DNA from: Blautia pseudococcoides
GTDB lineage: Bacteria; Bacillota; Clostridia; Lachnospirales; Lachnospiraceae
Direction of reading: 5' to 3'
Length of the DNA: 64,000 nt
Assembly (NCBI RefSeq): GCF_001689125.2
Contig: NZ_CP015405.2
Coordinates: forward strand, 3,389,001-3,453,000
The translations under genes were made by a program, and so were the position numbers. Below, in pieces: positions 54,684 through 62,939 of the stretch (position 1 is its first letter; each line of letters begins with the position of its first letter). The notes below the pieces were generated by a model that worked only from the letters and a program-made list of their open reading frames with translations, made no database searches and had not been told where the DNA came from.

Positions 54684-57011
54684 CTATATACTGATTATTA
54701 CAGACGGTTCCTTAGCTTCTATGACGCAGTCCCGTCCGTCTTGTATGAGAACGCCTCCGCTCACGCTGCTGAATGCACGGTTCAGAAACCGGATCCGGAA
54801 GCTGCCGCGTGCTGTCACTCTGCAAAGTATTGTTTCTTTTTTCTGCTCTATGGTCATGCGGAACACTTCTTTCCCATCCTCGTATACCACTGTCCCTGCC
54901 TTTCCCTGTAGTTCATATACCTTCAGCTCCATATTTTCTGCATAAGAATCTGCTGCTCTGACCAGACGGCATGCAGTTGGAAGAATCGAATTTTCTCTTA
55001 CCCAAAGAGGAATAGAATCATATCCATGACGCTCCTTCCGCCAGATTCCCCCCGGGGCAGTCTCTCCTGTAAGGTAATTCGTCCAGGTCCCCTGGGGAAG
55101 ATAATAGGATACCTCCCCGTCCTCACCAAAAACAGGCGCTGCCAGCAGCTTCTCCCCAAGCATATACTGCCTGTCCAGGTAATAGCAGGCCGGATCCTGT
55201 TCAAATTCCAGCACCATACTTCTCATCATGGGAATACCGGTTCTGGCCGTATCGCAAGCACTGCTGCAGAGATACGGCAGTAATTCCAATTTAAGCTTCG
55301 TAAAGCGCCGCAGGACTTCCACAGACTCTTCGTCATATGCCCATGGCACACGGTAAGAGGTACTTCCGTGAAGCCTGCTGTGGGAAGAAAGCAGGCCAAA
55401 GGCTGCCCATCTCTTGTACACATCCGGTGTGGAGGTGCTTTCAAAACCACCTATGTCATGGCTCCAATATCCGAAGCCTGACATGGTAAGGGACAATCCC
55501 CCTCGCAAACTCTCTGCCATAGCCTCATAACTGGACCAGCAGTCTCCGCCCCAGTGTACCGGAAACTTCTGTCCCCCAACCGTGGCTGACCTTGCAAACA
55601 ATACGGCATCCTGGGCTCCTCTCTTTTTCTGAAGCAGTTCGTACACCGTCTTATTGTACAGATAGGTATAGAAATTATGCATCTTCACCGGGTCCGAGCC
55701 GTCATAATATCGGATGCCCTCCGTGGGGATCCGCTCCCCAAAATCAGTCTTAAAACAGTCCACGCCCATATCAAGAAGACTTTCCAGCTTCTCCTGATAC
55801 CATCTGCAGGCCCTAGGATTGGTAAAGTCCACCAGCGCCATGCCCGGCTGCCACATATCCCACTGCCACACATCCCCGTTTTCCCTCTCCACCAGATATC
55901 CCTTATCCATGCCTTCCTCAAACAGCCAGGATTCCTCTGCAATATAGGGATTGATCCAGACACATATTTTCAAACCCCTTTCTTTTATTCTGGAAAGCAT
56001 TCCCTTCGGATCAGGAAATACCCTGCTGTCCCATACAAAATCACTCCAGTGGAATTCCTTCATCCAAAAACAGTCAAAATGAAATACCTGCAGGGGTATT
56101 CCCCGCTCCTCCATCCCATCAATAAAACTCATAACTGTTTCCTCATCATAATCCGTGGTAAATGATGTTGACAGCCAAAGCCCGAAGGTCCATTTCGGCG
56201 GCAGGGAGGGTTTTCCTGTCAAACCGGTATAACGCTCCAGCACCTCCTTCATAGACGGACCATTGATAAAGAAATAATCAAGATACTCACCCGGTACGTT
56301 GAATTCCACCTTGGATACCTGCTCTGTTCCAACCTCAAAGGATACTTTCTCCGGATGGTTCACGAATACACCGTATCCCCTGTTCGTGAGGTAAAAAGGT
56401 ATATTCTTATAGGACTGTTCTGTACTTGTTCCCCCATCTTCATTCCAAATGTCCACGCTTTGTCCATTTTTGATAAACGGCGTGAAACGCTCTCCAAGAC
56501 CATAGACCAGTTCTCCTACTGACAATCCCAACTGCTGCCGCATATAAGCATCCTGGCTGCCTTTGTCATAGGCATACCCTTTCCAGTCCGTTTTCATATA
56601 CGCCAGATCGCGCCCGCTGCTCTTAGAAAGTGCTTCACCCCTGCGTTCATATGTCATACTCCAGTTTTCTTTTGTCAGCACCAGGCAAAGCGTACCACTT
56701 GAGATCCTTATGGTTTCTTCCTCCTCTCTGACATCCAAATCAACCGTCTCCCCTGCCTCAAGTTCAAATTCCGGGCCGGTTCTTCTCACGCCTTTGTGGT
56801 GACAGATTCTGACCCTCAGCACCTCCGGCATAGGCGAGGTAATTTCCAGATTCAGATTAATTCCTCCCAGCGTATCTCCTCTGTGCCTGATTCTGGTAGT
56901 CGGTGCACAGATCACTACCCTTTTCTGCTCCTTTTTCACATAATAAACCTGCTGCGGCGCGAAACATTCACACCCTTCTTTCTGCAGCCAGCATCCGTTA
57001 CTGAATTTCAT
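54684..57011 (-). CDS. yicI: GH31 alpha-xylosidase (YicI family)
   Basis: The 775-residue enzyme releases xylose from the non-reducing end of alpha-1,6-xylosylated oligosaccharides. The nucleophile is Asp423 in CFKTDFGE, in line with Asp416 of the E. coli enzyme, and the acid/base is Asp490 in HWGGDCWSS. The xylose-specific loop HFDCFWMKEFHW (residues 311-322) closely matches the E. coli alpha-xylosidase and separates this enzyme from the alpha-glucosidase at 20958. The four-domain length is normal. ATG 57009-57011 has AGGAGG upstream. It is the first gene of a four-gene unit (alpha-xylosidase, YesL, GH26-like, GH3). A -10 TATAAT at 57079-57084 lies upstream. Confidence 0.96.
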   Translation of the reverse strand: MKFSNGCWLQKEGCECFAPQQVYYVKKEQKRVVICAPTTRIRHRGDTLGGINLNLEITSPMPEVLRVRICHHKGVRRTGPEFELEAGETVDLDVREEEETIRISSGTLCLVLTKENWSMTYERRGEALSKSSGRDLAYMKTDWKGYAYDKGSQDAYMRQQLGLSVGELVYGLGERFTPFIKNGQSVDIWNEDGGTSTEQSYKNIPFYLTNRGYGVFVNHPEKVSFEVGTEQVSKVEFNVPGEYLDYFFINGPSMKEVLERYTGLTGKPSLPPKWTFGLWLSTSFTTDYDEETVMSFIDGMEERGIPLQVFHFDCFWMKEFHWSDFVWDSRVFPDPKGMLSRIKERGLKICVWINPYIAEESWLFEEGMDKGYLVERENGDVWQWDMWQPGMALVDFTNPRACRWYQEKLESLLDMGVDCFKTDFGERIPTEGIRYYDGSDPVKMHNFYTYLYNKTVYELLQKKRGAQDAVLFARSATVGGQKFPVHWGGDCWSSYEAMAESLRGGLSLTMSGFGYWSHDIGGFESTSTPDVYKRWAAFGLLSSHSRLHGSTSYRVPWAYDEESVEVLRRFTKLKLELLPYLCSSACDTARTGIPMMRSMVLEFEQDPACYYLDRQYMLGEKLLAAPVFGEDGEVSYYLPQGTWTNYLTGETAPGGIWRKERHGYDSIPLWVRENSILPTACRLVRAADSYAENMELKVYELQGKAGTVVYEDGKEVFRMTIEQKKETILCRVTARGSFRIRFLNRAFSSVSGGVLIQDGRDCVIEAKEPSVIISI

Positions 57012-57078
57012 ATCCTGTTTCCTCCTGCACTAATATAATCAAAAAAGAGTACCATATACGAACTTCCTCTTGATATGC

Positions 57079-57084
57079 ATTATA
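57079..57084 (-). promoter_or_regulatory. -10 box upstream of the alpha-xylosidase operon
   Basis: TATAAT on the minus strand lies 67 bases before the start codon. The -35 at 17 bases (TATGCA) is poor, so activation by the AraC-type regulator is plausible. The rest of the 503-base gap to 57515 holds only the flavodiiron terminator and no convincing gene. Confidence 0.45.
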
Positions 57085-57460
57085 AGTGAGTGTCTGCTTT
57101 CTGCATACAGACAAAATTCAAGAAAAAACACACACAAAATCAGAGCAAAACCTTGCCGCTGAACCATAAAGGGGCGTCGGGAAATAGATGGGTACCTTCC
57201 GGCTCATAATTTTCCACGGCCGCAAAAGGGCCTACATAAGCCCAGCCCGCAATTACTCGGATTTAAATCTTTTTAAGACCATCAAGGGTATACTGCCTGT
57301 GCCCGCGTGGCCATGGTCTACATCCTGCATTCTTCCCCAGGCACGTACAATGCCGCCACAAAGGCGCCGGTTCTTTTTGTCATGAAACTCTGGTATAAAG
57401 ATTGTAAAAGGAACAACCGGTTTATCTGCCGTATGGAAAGTTTCCCTTTGAAAACCGCAA

Positions 57461-57497
57461 AAAACCAGGCATTGGACGCACGCCCCTGCCTGGTTTT
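57461..57497 (-). terminator. Intrinsic terminator of the flavodiiron fusion gene
   Basis: Arms AAAACCAGGCA and TGCCTGGTTTT (57461-57471, 57487-57497) form an 11-pair stem, ending on the minus strand in TTTTTT. Confidence 0.85.
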
Positions 57498-57514
57498 CCC
57501 ATAAATACTATTTA

Positions 57515-60031
57515 CTATTTCATTACTTCCTGATACGTGGCATGTTTTTCCAACGCCTCTGTCATCTCTGCCAGACGGCTTACATCTCCGATCAAAATCA
57601 CACCACAGAGCCGGTTATTCAGGAAATAAAACTTCTGATACTGCTTCTTTCCCATATCCTTAAATTCAACTGTTTTATAAATCAAATTCGGATTCTTTCC
57701 ATTATCGCCCGCAGCAAAAAGCGCGGTCCCCATTCCATGGAAATTCAGTGCCGCTGATACGGTCTCATATTCCAAATTATCACCTGCCGCATTGGCTCCG
57801 GCTGTCTTACCCTGTTCCACAGCCTGACTCCACAATCCATAATTGATCCCCTGATACTGGGCACAGTCTCCGCACGCATAAATGTCCTCCATACTGGTTT
57901 CCATCCTGGCATTGACCACAACAGAACGGTCCACCTCAAGACCTGCCTCTTTTGCCACTGCGGTATTCGCCCTCACTCCGCAGGAAACTACCACCATATC
58001 AGCCGGGAGAACCTCACCATCCTCCATGCGGATTCCGGAAACAAAATCATCTCCCTCAATAGACGCGATCTTAACGCCTGTACGGATCTCGATATCCTGG
58101 GCCTCACTTATCTTCTTCAACAATTCAGCCGCAGGCTCATCAAGCTGACGTCCCATAATAACAGGCGCCAGCTCCAGCACTGTCACCCTGCACTTTGCTC
58201 TTTTCAATTCCCATGCAGCTTCCAGGCCCAGCACACCGCCGCCGATCACTGCTACATTTTTTACCTGAGGAAGCACATCTGCAATCTTTTTCGTGTCATC
58301 CAGCCTTCGGATAGCAAACACGTTCTTTTTATCCACACCCTTCATAGGCGGCACAAAACACTCTGCCCCCAAAGCATAGATAAGTTTCGTATATTTCAGC
58401 TTCATACCATCATCCAGAACTACCTCTTTACTGTCTGTATCAATCCTGTCCACCTGGCGTCCCAAAATCTGAAATACACTGTTTTCCTCATACCATGAAG
58501 TCTCATGCACAGCAATCTGACTGGCATCCAAATCCGCCATAATTGATTTTGTCAGCATAGGTCTGTTATAGGTACTATATATTTCATTAGAGATCATAGT
58601 GATGGACCCCGTTTTATCCCTCTGCCTGACAGCCTCCGCCGCACTGATTCCCGCAGCGCCGTTTCCCAGAATAAGATAGAAATTCTTTGTATCCTGATGG
58701 AATTGATTCTCTTCCTCCTCCACAGGTACAAAATGCTCTCTTCCCACTCCGCAAACCGGACAAATATCAATAGACGAATCAAAAATAGCTCCGCAGACCA
58801 GACATTTCACCAGCCTGCTTCTGCCTGACTTTCTCTCATTCTCCTTATCCTGAAGCATACACCCAAAATTATAACCAAAGTCATAAGCATCGATCAAATC
58901 CCCTTCGCTTGGTTTAAAACGAACGCGAAAGCCGTCAATGGTCCGCATACGAAGCTGTTCCAGCCGCTCCATCACATGAGGCACGCCCTCACCGCTCCAT
59001 CCGTAACTGCCGAATGCACTTGCCAGCTTCTTCCCATGAGTCACAGGATACATGGAAATCAACAAATCCCAGACAGGCTTCAACGCCTCTCCCAAAATAG
59101 TCGGTGTACCAAACAGGATGCCATCTGCAAATCCCAGTTCCTCCAACACCTTCTCCTGCTCTGCATCTACCAGATCATAACTCCGCACAGCCACATTCCC
59201 GCTGTCCTCCACGCCTTTTGCAATCCTTTCTGCCAATGTCTTGGTATACCCATAAGCACTCACATAAGGGATAATTACGGTTTTCGTGCTGTTAGGATTC
59301 ACAACTGTACACCATTCCTCATAAATGTCATACATCTGCTCAATCTTATCATCAAGCACCGGCCCGTGTCCGGTACAGATCATGGACACATCCAGTTCAC
59401 GCACCCTTTTAAGCGCTTTCAGCATATAAGGCTTAAACGGTCCCAAAATACAATCAAAATAATACTTTGTAGCCCGCATATAACCTTCCTTGTCTGTCAC
59501 CTTACTTGCCAACACATCCTGAAATCCATAGTGGGACCCAAAAGAATCACAAGTCACTAAAATCTGTTCTTCCTCAATATAAGTATACATGGTATCCGGC
59601 CAATGCAGATTCGGCACCACAAGGAACCGCAGATTCTTGTCCCCAATCTTCATGGTCTCATTATCCTTCACCGCGATCCCGGTAAAGTCACCATTTACAA
59701 TCTCCTTCAAAAAGCCAAGTGCACAGCCTGTAGCTACAATCTTAAGTCCCGGGTTCAGCTTCAGCAAATTCTCAATACTGCCTGCATGATCCGGTTCCGT
59801 ATGACTTACAACAAGATAATCAATCTTATCAACCGCTGTGATCTCCTGGACCTTCTCCAGATATTCATCCCAGAACTTCACCTTAGCCGTCTCAAACAAA
59901 ACCGTTTTATCCCCGGCTTTCAGCACATAAGAGTTATATGTAGTGCCGAACTCCGTATACATAATAATATCAAATACCCGCAAATCCGCATCCACAATTC
60001 CTGTCCAATAAAAATTCTTCCTAAGCTCCAA
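57515..60031 (-). CDS. Flavodiiron protein fused to rubredoxin and NADH:rubredoxin oxidoreductase
   Basis: This large multidomain enzyme reduces O2 (and in some relatives NO) to water with electrons from NADH. Numbering is from the longer frame at 60040. Domains in order: metallo-beta-lactamase-like diiron domain (about 1-250; ligands H80-x-E82-x-D84-H85, H146, D165, H225), flavodoxin domain (250-400), a short-spacer rubredoxin (Cys413, 416, 427, 430; only ten residues between the pairs) and an FAD/NADH oxidoreductase (GNGAAGISAAEA at 459, VIGGGVLGLEAA near 600). This order matches class F flavodiiron proteins of anaerobic Firmicutes. No ATG is near the start. I prefer TTG at 60029-60031, because AGGAG lies nine bases upstream; the TTG at 60040 touches AGGAG directly. 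A terminator follows. A long minisatellite lies upstream. Confidence 0.95.
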   Translation of the reverse strand: MELRKNFYWTGIVDADLRVFDIIMYTEFGTTYNSYVLKAGDKTVLFETAKVKFWDEYLEKVQEITAVDKIDYLVVSHTEPDHAGSIENLLKLNPGLKIVATGCALGFLKEIVNGDFTGIAVKDNETMKIGDKNLRFLVVPNLHWPDTMYTYIEEEQILVTCDSFGSHYGFQDVLASKVTDKEGYMRATKYYFDCILGPFKPYMLKALKRVRELDVSMICTGHGPVLDDKIEQMYDIYEEWCTVVNPNSTKTVIIPYVSAYGYTKTLAERIAKGVEDSGNVAVRSYDLVDAEQEKVLEELGFADGILFGTPTILGEALKPVWDLLISMYPVTHGKKLASAFGSYGWSGEGVPHVMERLEQLRMRTIDGFRVRFKPSEGDLIDAYDFGYNFGCMLQDKENERKSGRSRLVKCLVCGAIFDSSIDICPVCGVGREHFVPVEEEENQFHQDTKNFYLILGNGAAGISAAEAVRQRDKTGSITMISNEIYSTYNRPMLTKSIMADLDASQIAVHETSWYEENSVFQILGRQVDRIDTDSKEVVLDDGMKLKYTKLIYALGAECFVPPMKGVDKKNVFAIRRLDDTKKIADVLPQVKNVAVIGGGVLGLEAAWELKRAKCRVTVLELAPVIMGRQLDEPAAELLKKISEAQDIEIRTGVKIASIEGDDFVSGIRMEDGEVLPADMVVVSCGVRANTAVAKEAGLEVDRSVVVNARMETSMEDIYACGDCAQYQGINYGLWSQAVEQGKTAGANAAGDNLEYETVSAALNFHGMGTALFAAGDNGKNPNLIYKTVEFKDMGKKQYQKFYFLNNRLCGVILIGDVSRLAEMTEALEKHATYQEVMK

Positions 60032-60298
60032 TGTCTTCAACTCCTATACCTTCTTTCTCTCTTTATTATCAGTTTTACCCCACAACCCCATTATATTCCA
60101 AATCCTTCAAAAAAGAAATTCTTATTTACCTATAACCCTCATAATCAAAATATATACTATTTCCCTCCACTTTACCACCCCCTATTTACACTTACACCAC
60201 AATATTTCTTACCACATACTCCTCCCCTTCATTTCTCACTCCTTATTCCTTATCATTTATTCCTTATTATTTATTTCTTATCCTCTGTCTCTAACTTC

Positions 60299-60915
60299 TT
60301 GTTCTTTATCTTTCTTCTTTATCTTCTGGCCCTTATCTCTTGGCTCTTATCTTTTGGCCTTTATCTTTATGACCTTATCTTTTGGTTCTTATCTTTTGGT
60401 TCTTATCTTTTGGTTCTTATCTTTTGGTCTTTATCTTTTTGCCATATCTTCTGGTCTTTATCTTTTTGCCTTTATCTTTTTGACCTTATCTTTTTGACCT
60501 TATCTTTTGGTTCTTATCTTTTGGCTCTTATCTTTCGACCTTTATCTTTTAGCCCTTATCTTCTGGCCTTTATCTTTTGACCTTTACCTTTTTGCACTTA
60601 TCTTTTGGCTCTTATCTTTTGGCTCTTATCTTTTGGCCTTTATCTTTTAGCCCTTATCTTCTGGCCTTTATCTTTTTGCACTTATCTTTTGGCTCTTATC
60701 TTTTGGCTCTTATCTTTTTGTACTTATCTTTTGGCTCTTATCTTTTTGTACTTATCTTTTGGCTCTTATCTTTTTGTACTTATCTTTTGGCTCTTATCTT
60801 TTTGTACTTATCTTTTGGCTCTTATCTTTTTGTACTTATCTTTTGGCTCTTATCTTTTTGTACTTATCTTTTGGCTCTTATCTTTTAGCCTTTATCTTTT
60901 AGCCTTTATCTTTCT
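60299..60915. repeat. 14-bp pyrimidine-rich minisatellite
   Basis: About 44 tandem copies of a 14-base unit, consensus GGCTCTTATCTTTT on the plus strand, make up this stretch. The last third (60719-60870) has a 28-base higher-order period, GGCTCTTATCTTTT plus TGTACTTATCTTTT, with six copies at 60719, 60747, 60775, 60803, 60831 and 60859. The plus strand is almost pure pyrimidine from about 60130 to 60950. Long open frames here are artefacts of the repeat (a 14-base unit gives 14-residue Leu/Phe/Tyr-rich periods in every frame). It lies 260-880 bases upstream of the flavodiiron gene. Confidence 0.9.
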
Positions 60916-60970
60916 CTTTTGCCTTTGCTATTATCTTTTTTACTTTTATCCCTTCCGCCTTTCACTACCA

Positions 60971-61180
60971 GGGGAATGCAAAGTATCGGGAGCGGGCCGG
61001 TGTCTATGTGGGGTGAGCGATGTACAGAGGAGCGCCGGGAAGATCCACCTGCCCCAGACGCTTAATGAAGAGGCCATTGCCGATGAATTTAGCGACTGAG
61101 AGCAGGTTAGCTTCCCGGCAGCGGAACGCTTCGCTCACCCCACATAGACACCGGCCCGCTCCCGATACTTTGCATTCCCC
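60971..61180. repeat. Large element with 49-bp perfect inverted repeats
   Basis: Bases 60971-61019 and 61132-61180 are exact reverse complements (49 bases), separated by 112 bases. The interior can extend the hairpin with CCGGGAAG/CTTCCCGG and ACCTGC/GCAGGT. Small open frames cross it on both strands, but they read through both arms and have no ribosome site, so I treat the whole as a palindromic element and not a gene. It lies between the minisatellite and the terminator of the first NlpC/P60 gene. Confidence 0.85.
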
Positions 61181-61199
61181 GTCCCCCATCCCATTAACC

Positions 61200-61233
61200 A
61201 AAAAAGGACTCATGCCCCAAAAGCATGAGTCCC
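61200..61233 (-). terminator. Intrinsic terminator of the first NlpC/P60 gene
   Basis: Stem GGACTCATGC/GCATGAGTCC with a seven-base loop; on the minus strand it ends in TTTTTT. Confidence 0.9.
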
Positions 61234-61248
61234 AAACTATGTACAAAA

Positions 61249-62607
61249 TCAATCCACAATACGTCTAACCGCAATATAAGGTCTATACAGCGCATTGCTT
61301 GAATATTTAATACCACCCTGCGGATACGGTGCAGAGTTGGATGCATGTACAATACCGCCGTCACCTGTCAGGATAGCAACATGTCCTGAATAAACGATGA
61401 TATCGCCTGCGCGTGACTGGGAATAAGAAATTCCGCGTCCGTCTCCAGCCTGTGAATCACTTGTTCTTGAAATACTATATCCAAAATGAGCGAACACCTG
61501 CTGTGTAAATCCTGAACAGTCAATACCGTTTGTCAGACTGTTACCGCCATATACATACGGATTGCCGATAAACTGGCTTGCGTAGGCAACAACTGCTTCT
61601 CCGGTTGCGCTGTATCCGCCGCCGCCCTGTTCTTCTTCTTCCGGCTCTTCATATGAAGGAGTCTCCGGTTCCGGTACATAGCTGTTACCGCCACCGCCAT
61701 TATTGCTTGGAGTCTCTGGCTCGTCCTCATCATCCACATCGTTATTGGTGTTGTTATTGTTCGTATTGGTATTGTTATCCGGTGTATTCGCTGTGTTCTG
61801 CTGTGCCTGTCTCTGTGCCGCAGCCTCAGCTTCCTTAGCAGCTTTCTCTTTCGCCTTCTTTGCCTCTGCAGCCTGTCTTGCTTCTTCTTCCTGGATTCTC
61901 TGAAGCTCTGCATTCTGCTGTTCGATCAGGCTTCTGTACTCATCTGCCTGTGCCTGAACGTTTGCGATCTGAGTCTCATAATCAGAAGCAACTGCCTTTT
62001 TCTCTTCCAGCGCTGCCTCTAAGTTCACCTGCTGGTCTTCCTGCGCCTGTTTCATCTCTTCCAGCTCGGCCTTTTCCTGCTCCAGCTGATTGCCCAGGTC
62101 AGTTACCTGCTGAACGGTATCTCTTAGTTTCTCCAGCTCGTCCCTGTCAAACTGATACATCTTCTCAGTGTATTCAGCTTTGCTGAGCAGGTCTGTAATG
62201 CTGTTGACCTCCAGAAGCATCTGTGCCCATGCATCACTTCCGCCGTTCTCATACAGATACTGAATCCTCTTTTTCATTGCAGCATACTGCTCATCACGGT
62301 CAGCCTCTGCTTCTGCTAAATCCTCTTTTGTTTCAACAATGGCGCCCTCTTTATCAGAGATTTCACCTTTCAGTATGTCAATCTGTGCGATTACCTGAAC
62401 CAGATTCTGATCCAGAGAATCAATCTCCCCAAGTAAATTATTCTTTTTCTCTTCCAACTCCGCTTCCTTGCTCTCTGTTGCGGACAGTTTGCTTTGTGTG
62501 TTTGCTTTTTCAGCCTGCACTTCGTCTTTTCTTGCAGCTGCTACCGGCATCACCTGTGCTGCGGCCAGTGCAAAAATAAGGCTGAGACAAAGGAATCTCT
62601 TTTTCAT
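61249..62607 (-). CDS. Secreted coiled-coil NlpC/P60 peptidoglycan endopeptidase
   Basis: The 452-residue exported hydrolase cuts peptidoglycan stem peptides. A signal peptide (about 1-25) is followed by a long coiled coil (about 30-250, Lys/Glu/Gln-rich, as in CwlO/PcsB-type proteins), an Asn/Thr/Asp/Glu- and Pro-rich linker (about 265-335) and the NlpC/P60 domain. The catalytic residues are Cys364 (GIDCSGF), His409 (SGHVAIL) and His421 (VHASN). The coiled coil suggests control by an FtsEX-like complex, as for relatives (inference). It is a single-gene unit with its own promoter (62689-62717). A paralogue follows upstream at 62940, so the pair is a tandem duplication. Confidence 0.95.
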   Translation of the reverse strand: MKKRFLCLSLIFALAAAQVMPVAAARKDEVQAEKANTQSKLSATESKEAELEEKKNNLLGEIDSLDQNLVQVIAQIDILKGEISDKEGAIVETKEDLAEAEADRDEQYAAMKKRIQYLYENGGSDAWAQMLLEVNSITDLLSKAEYTEKMYQFDRDELEKLRDTVQQVTDLGNQLEQEKAELEEMKQAQEDQQVNLEAALEEKKAVASDYETQIANVQAQADEYRSLIEQQNAELQRIQEEEARQAAEAKKAKEKAAKEAEAAAQRQAQQNTANTPDNNTNTNNNNTNNDVDDEDEPETPSNNGGGGNSYVPEPETPSYEEPEEEEQGGGGYSATGEAVVAYASQFIGNPYVYGGNSLTNGIDCSGFTQQVFAHFGYSISRTSDSQAGDGRGISYSQSRAGDIIVYSGHVAILTGDGGIVHASNSAPYPQGGIKYSSNALYRPYIAVRRIVD

Positions 62608-62688
62608 ACTGATATGTACCTCACTGTTGGTATTTAATATTTACTACTCTCTAAGTAATACTTCCGAAATAATTTTCACTTCCCGCTT

Positions 62689-62717
62689 ATGATATCACAA
62701 ATTTATTACACTTGCAA
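62689..62717 (-). promoter_or_regulatory. Promoter of the first NlpC/P60 gene
   Basis: On the minus strand -35 TTGCAA (62712-62717) and -10 TATCAT (62689-62694) have a 17-base spacer, giving a leader of about 75 bases. The rest of the 332-base gap contains the neighbouring gene's terminator and no other recognisable feature. Confidence 0.6.
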
Positions 62718-62868
62718 GAGGAAATCCCTGAATTCTTTAAGTTTTTGTTACAAAAATAAATTTTATAGTAATATTTTATAAAATCCGGCCATATCGTTAT
62801 GCCTTTATAGGGCACATAGTCAACCCCTATCATTTCCTGTTTTTTCAGCTATCACCAAAATATACAAA

Positions 62869-62905
62869 GGCCGCACCCGCCACCTATTGGTGACGGGGCA
62901 CGGCC
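62869..62905 (-). terminator. Intrinsic terminator of the second NlpC/P60 gene
   Basis: A GC-rich hairpin with arms GGCCG..CACC and GGTG..CGGCC is followed on the minus strand by TTTGTATATTTT. Confidence 0.75.
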
Positions 62906-62939
62906 CTGTTAAGTATCAAAGTGTATTGCTGCTATGTAA

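Noticed and set aside
57105..57420. Possible degraded gene in the gap between the alpha-xylosidase and flavodiiron genes
   Set aside because: A minus-strand stretch reads plausibly for about 40 codons (for example AYVGPFAAVENYEPEG), but there are stops and shifts around it and I cannot name a family. A translated search would decide.
60299..60915. Possible CRISPR array
   Set aside because: The units are directly adjacent with no unique spacers, and no cas genes are present.
60577..61099. Open frames of 103-164 residues rich in Leu, Phe and Tyr across the minisatellite
   Set aside because: They arise because the 14-base unit lacks stop codons in these frames; all frames give the same low-complexity pattern and there is no ribosome site.
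61004..61268. Overlapping small open frames on both strands of the palindromic element
   Set aside because: They read through both inverted arms and one begins inside the neighbouring gene; the element structure explains them better.
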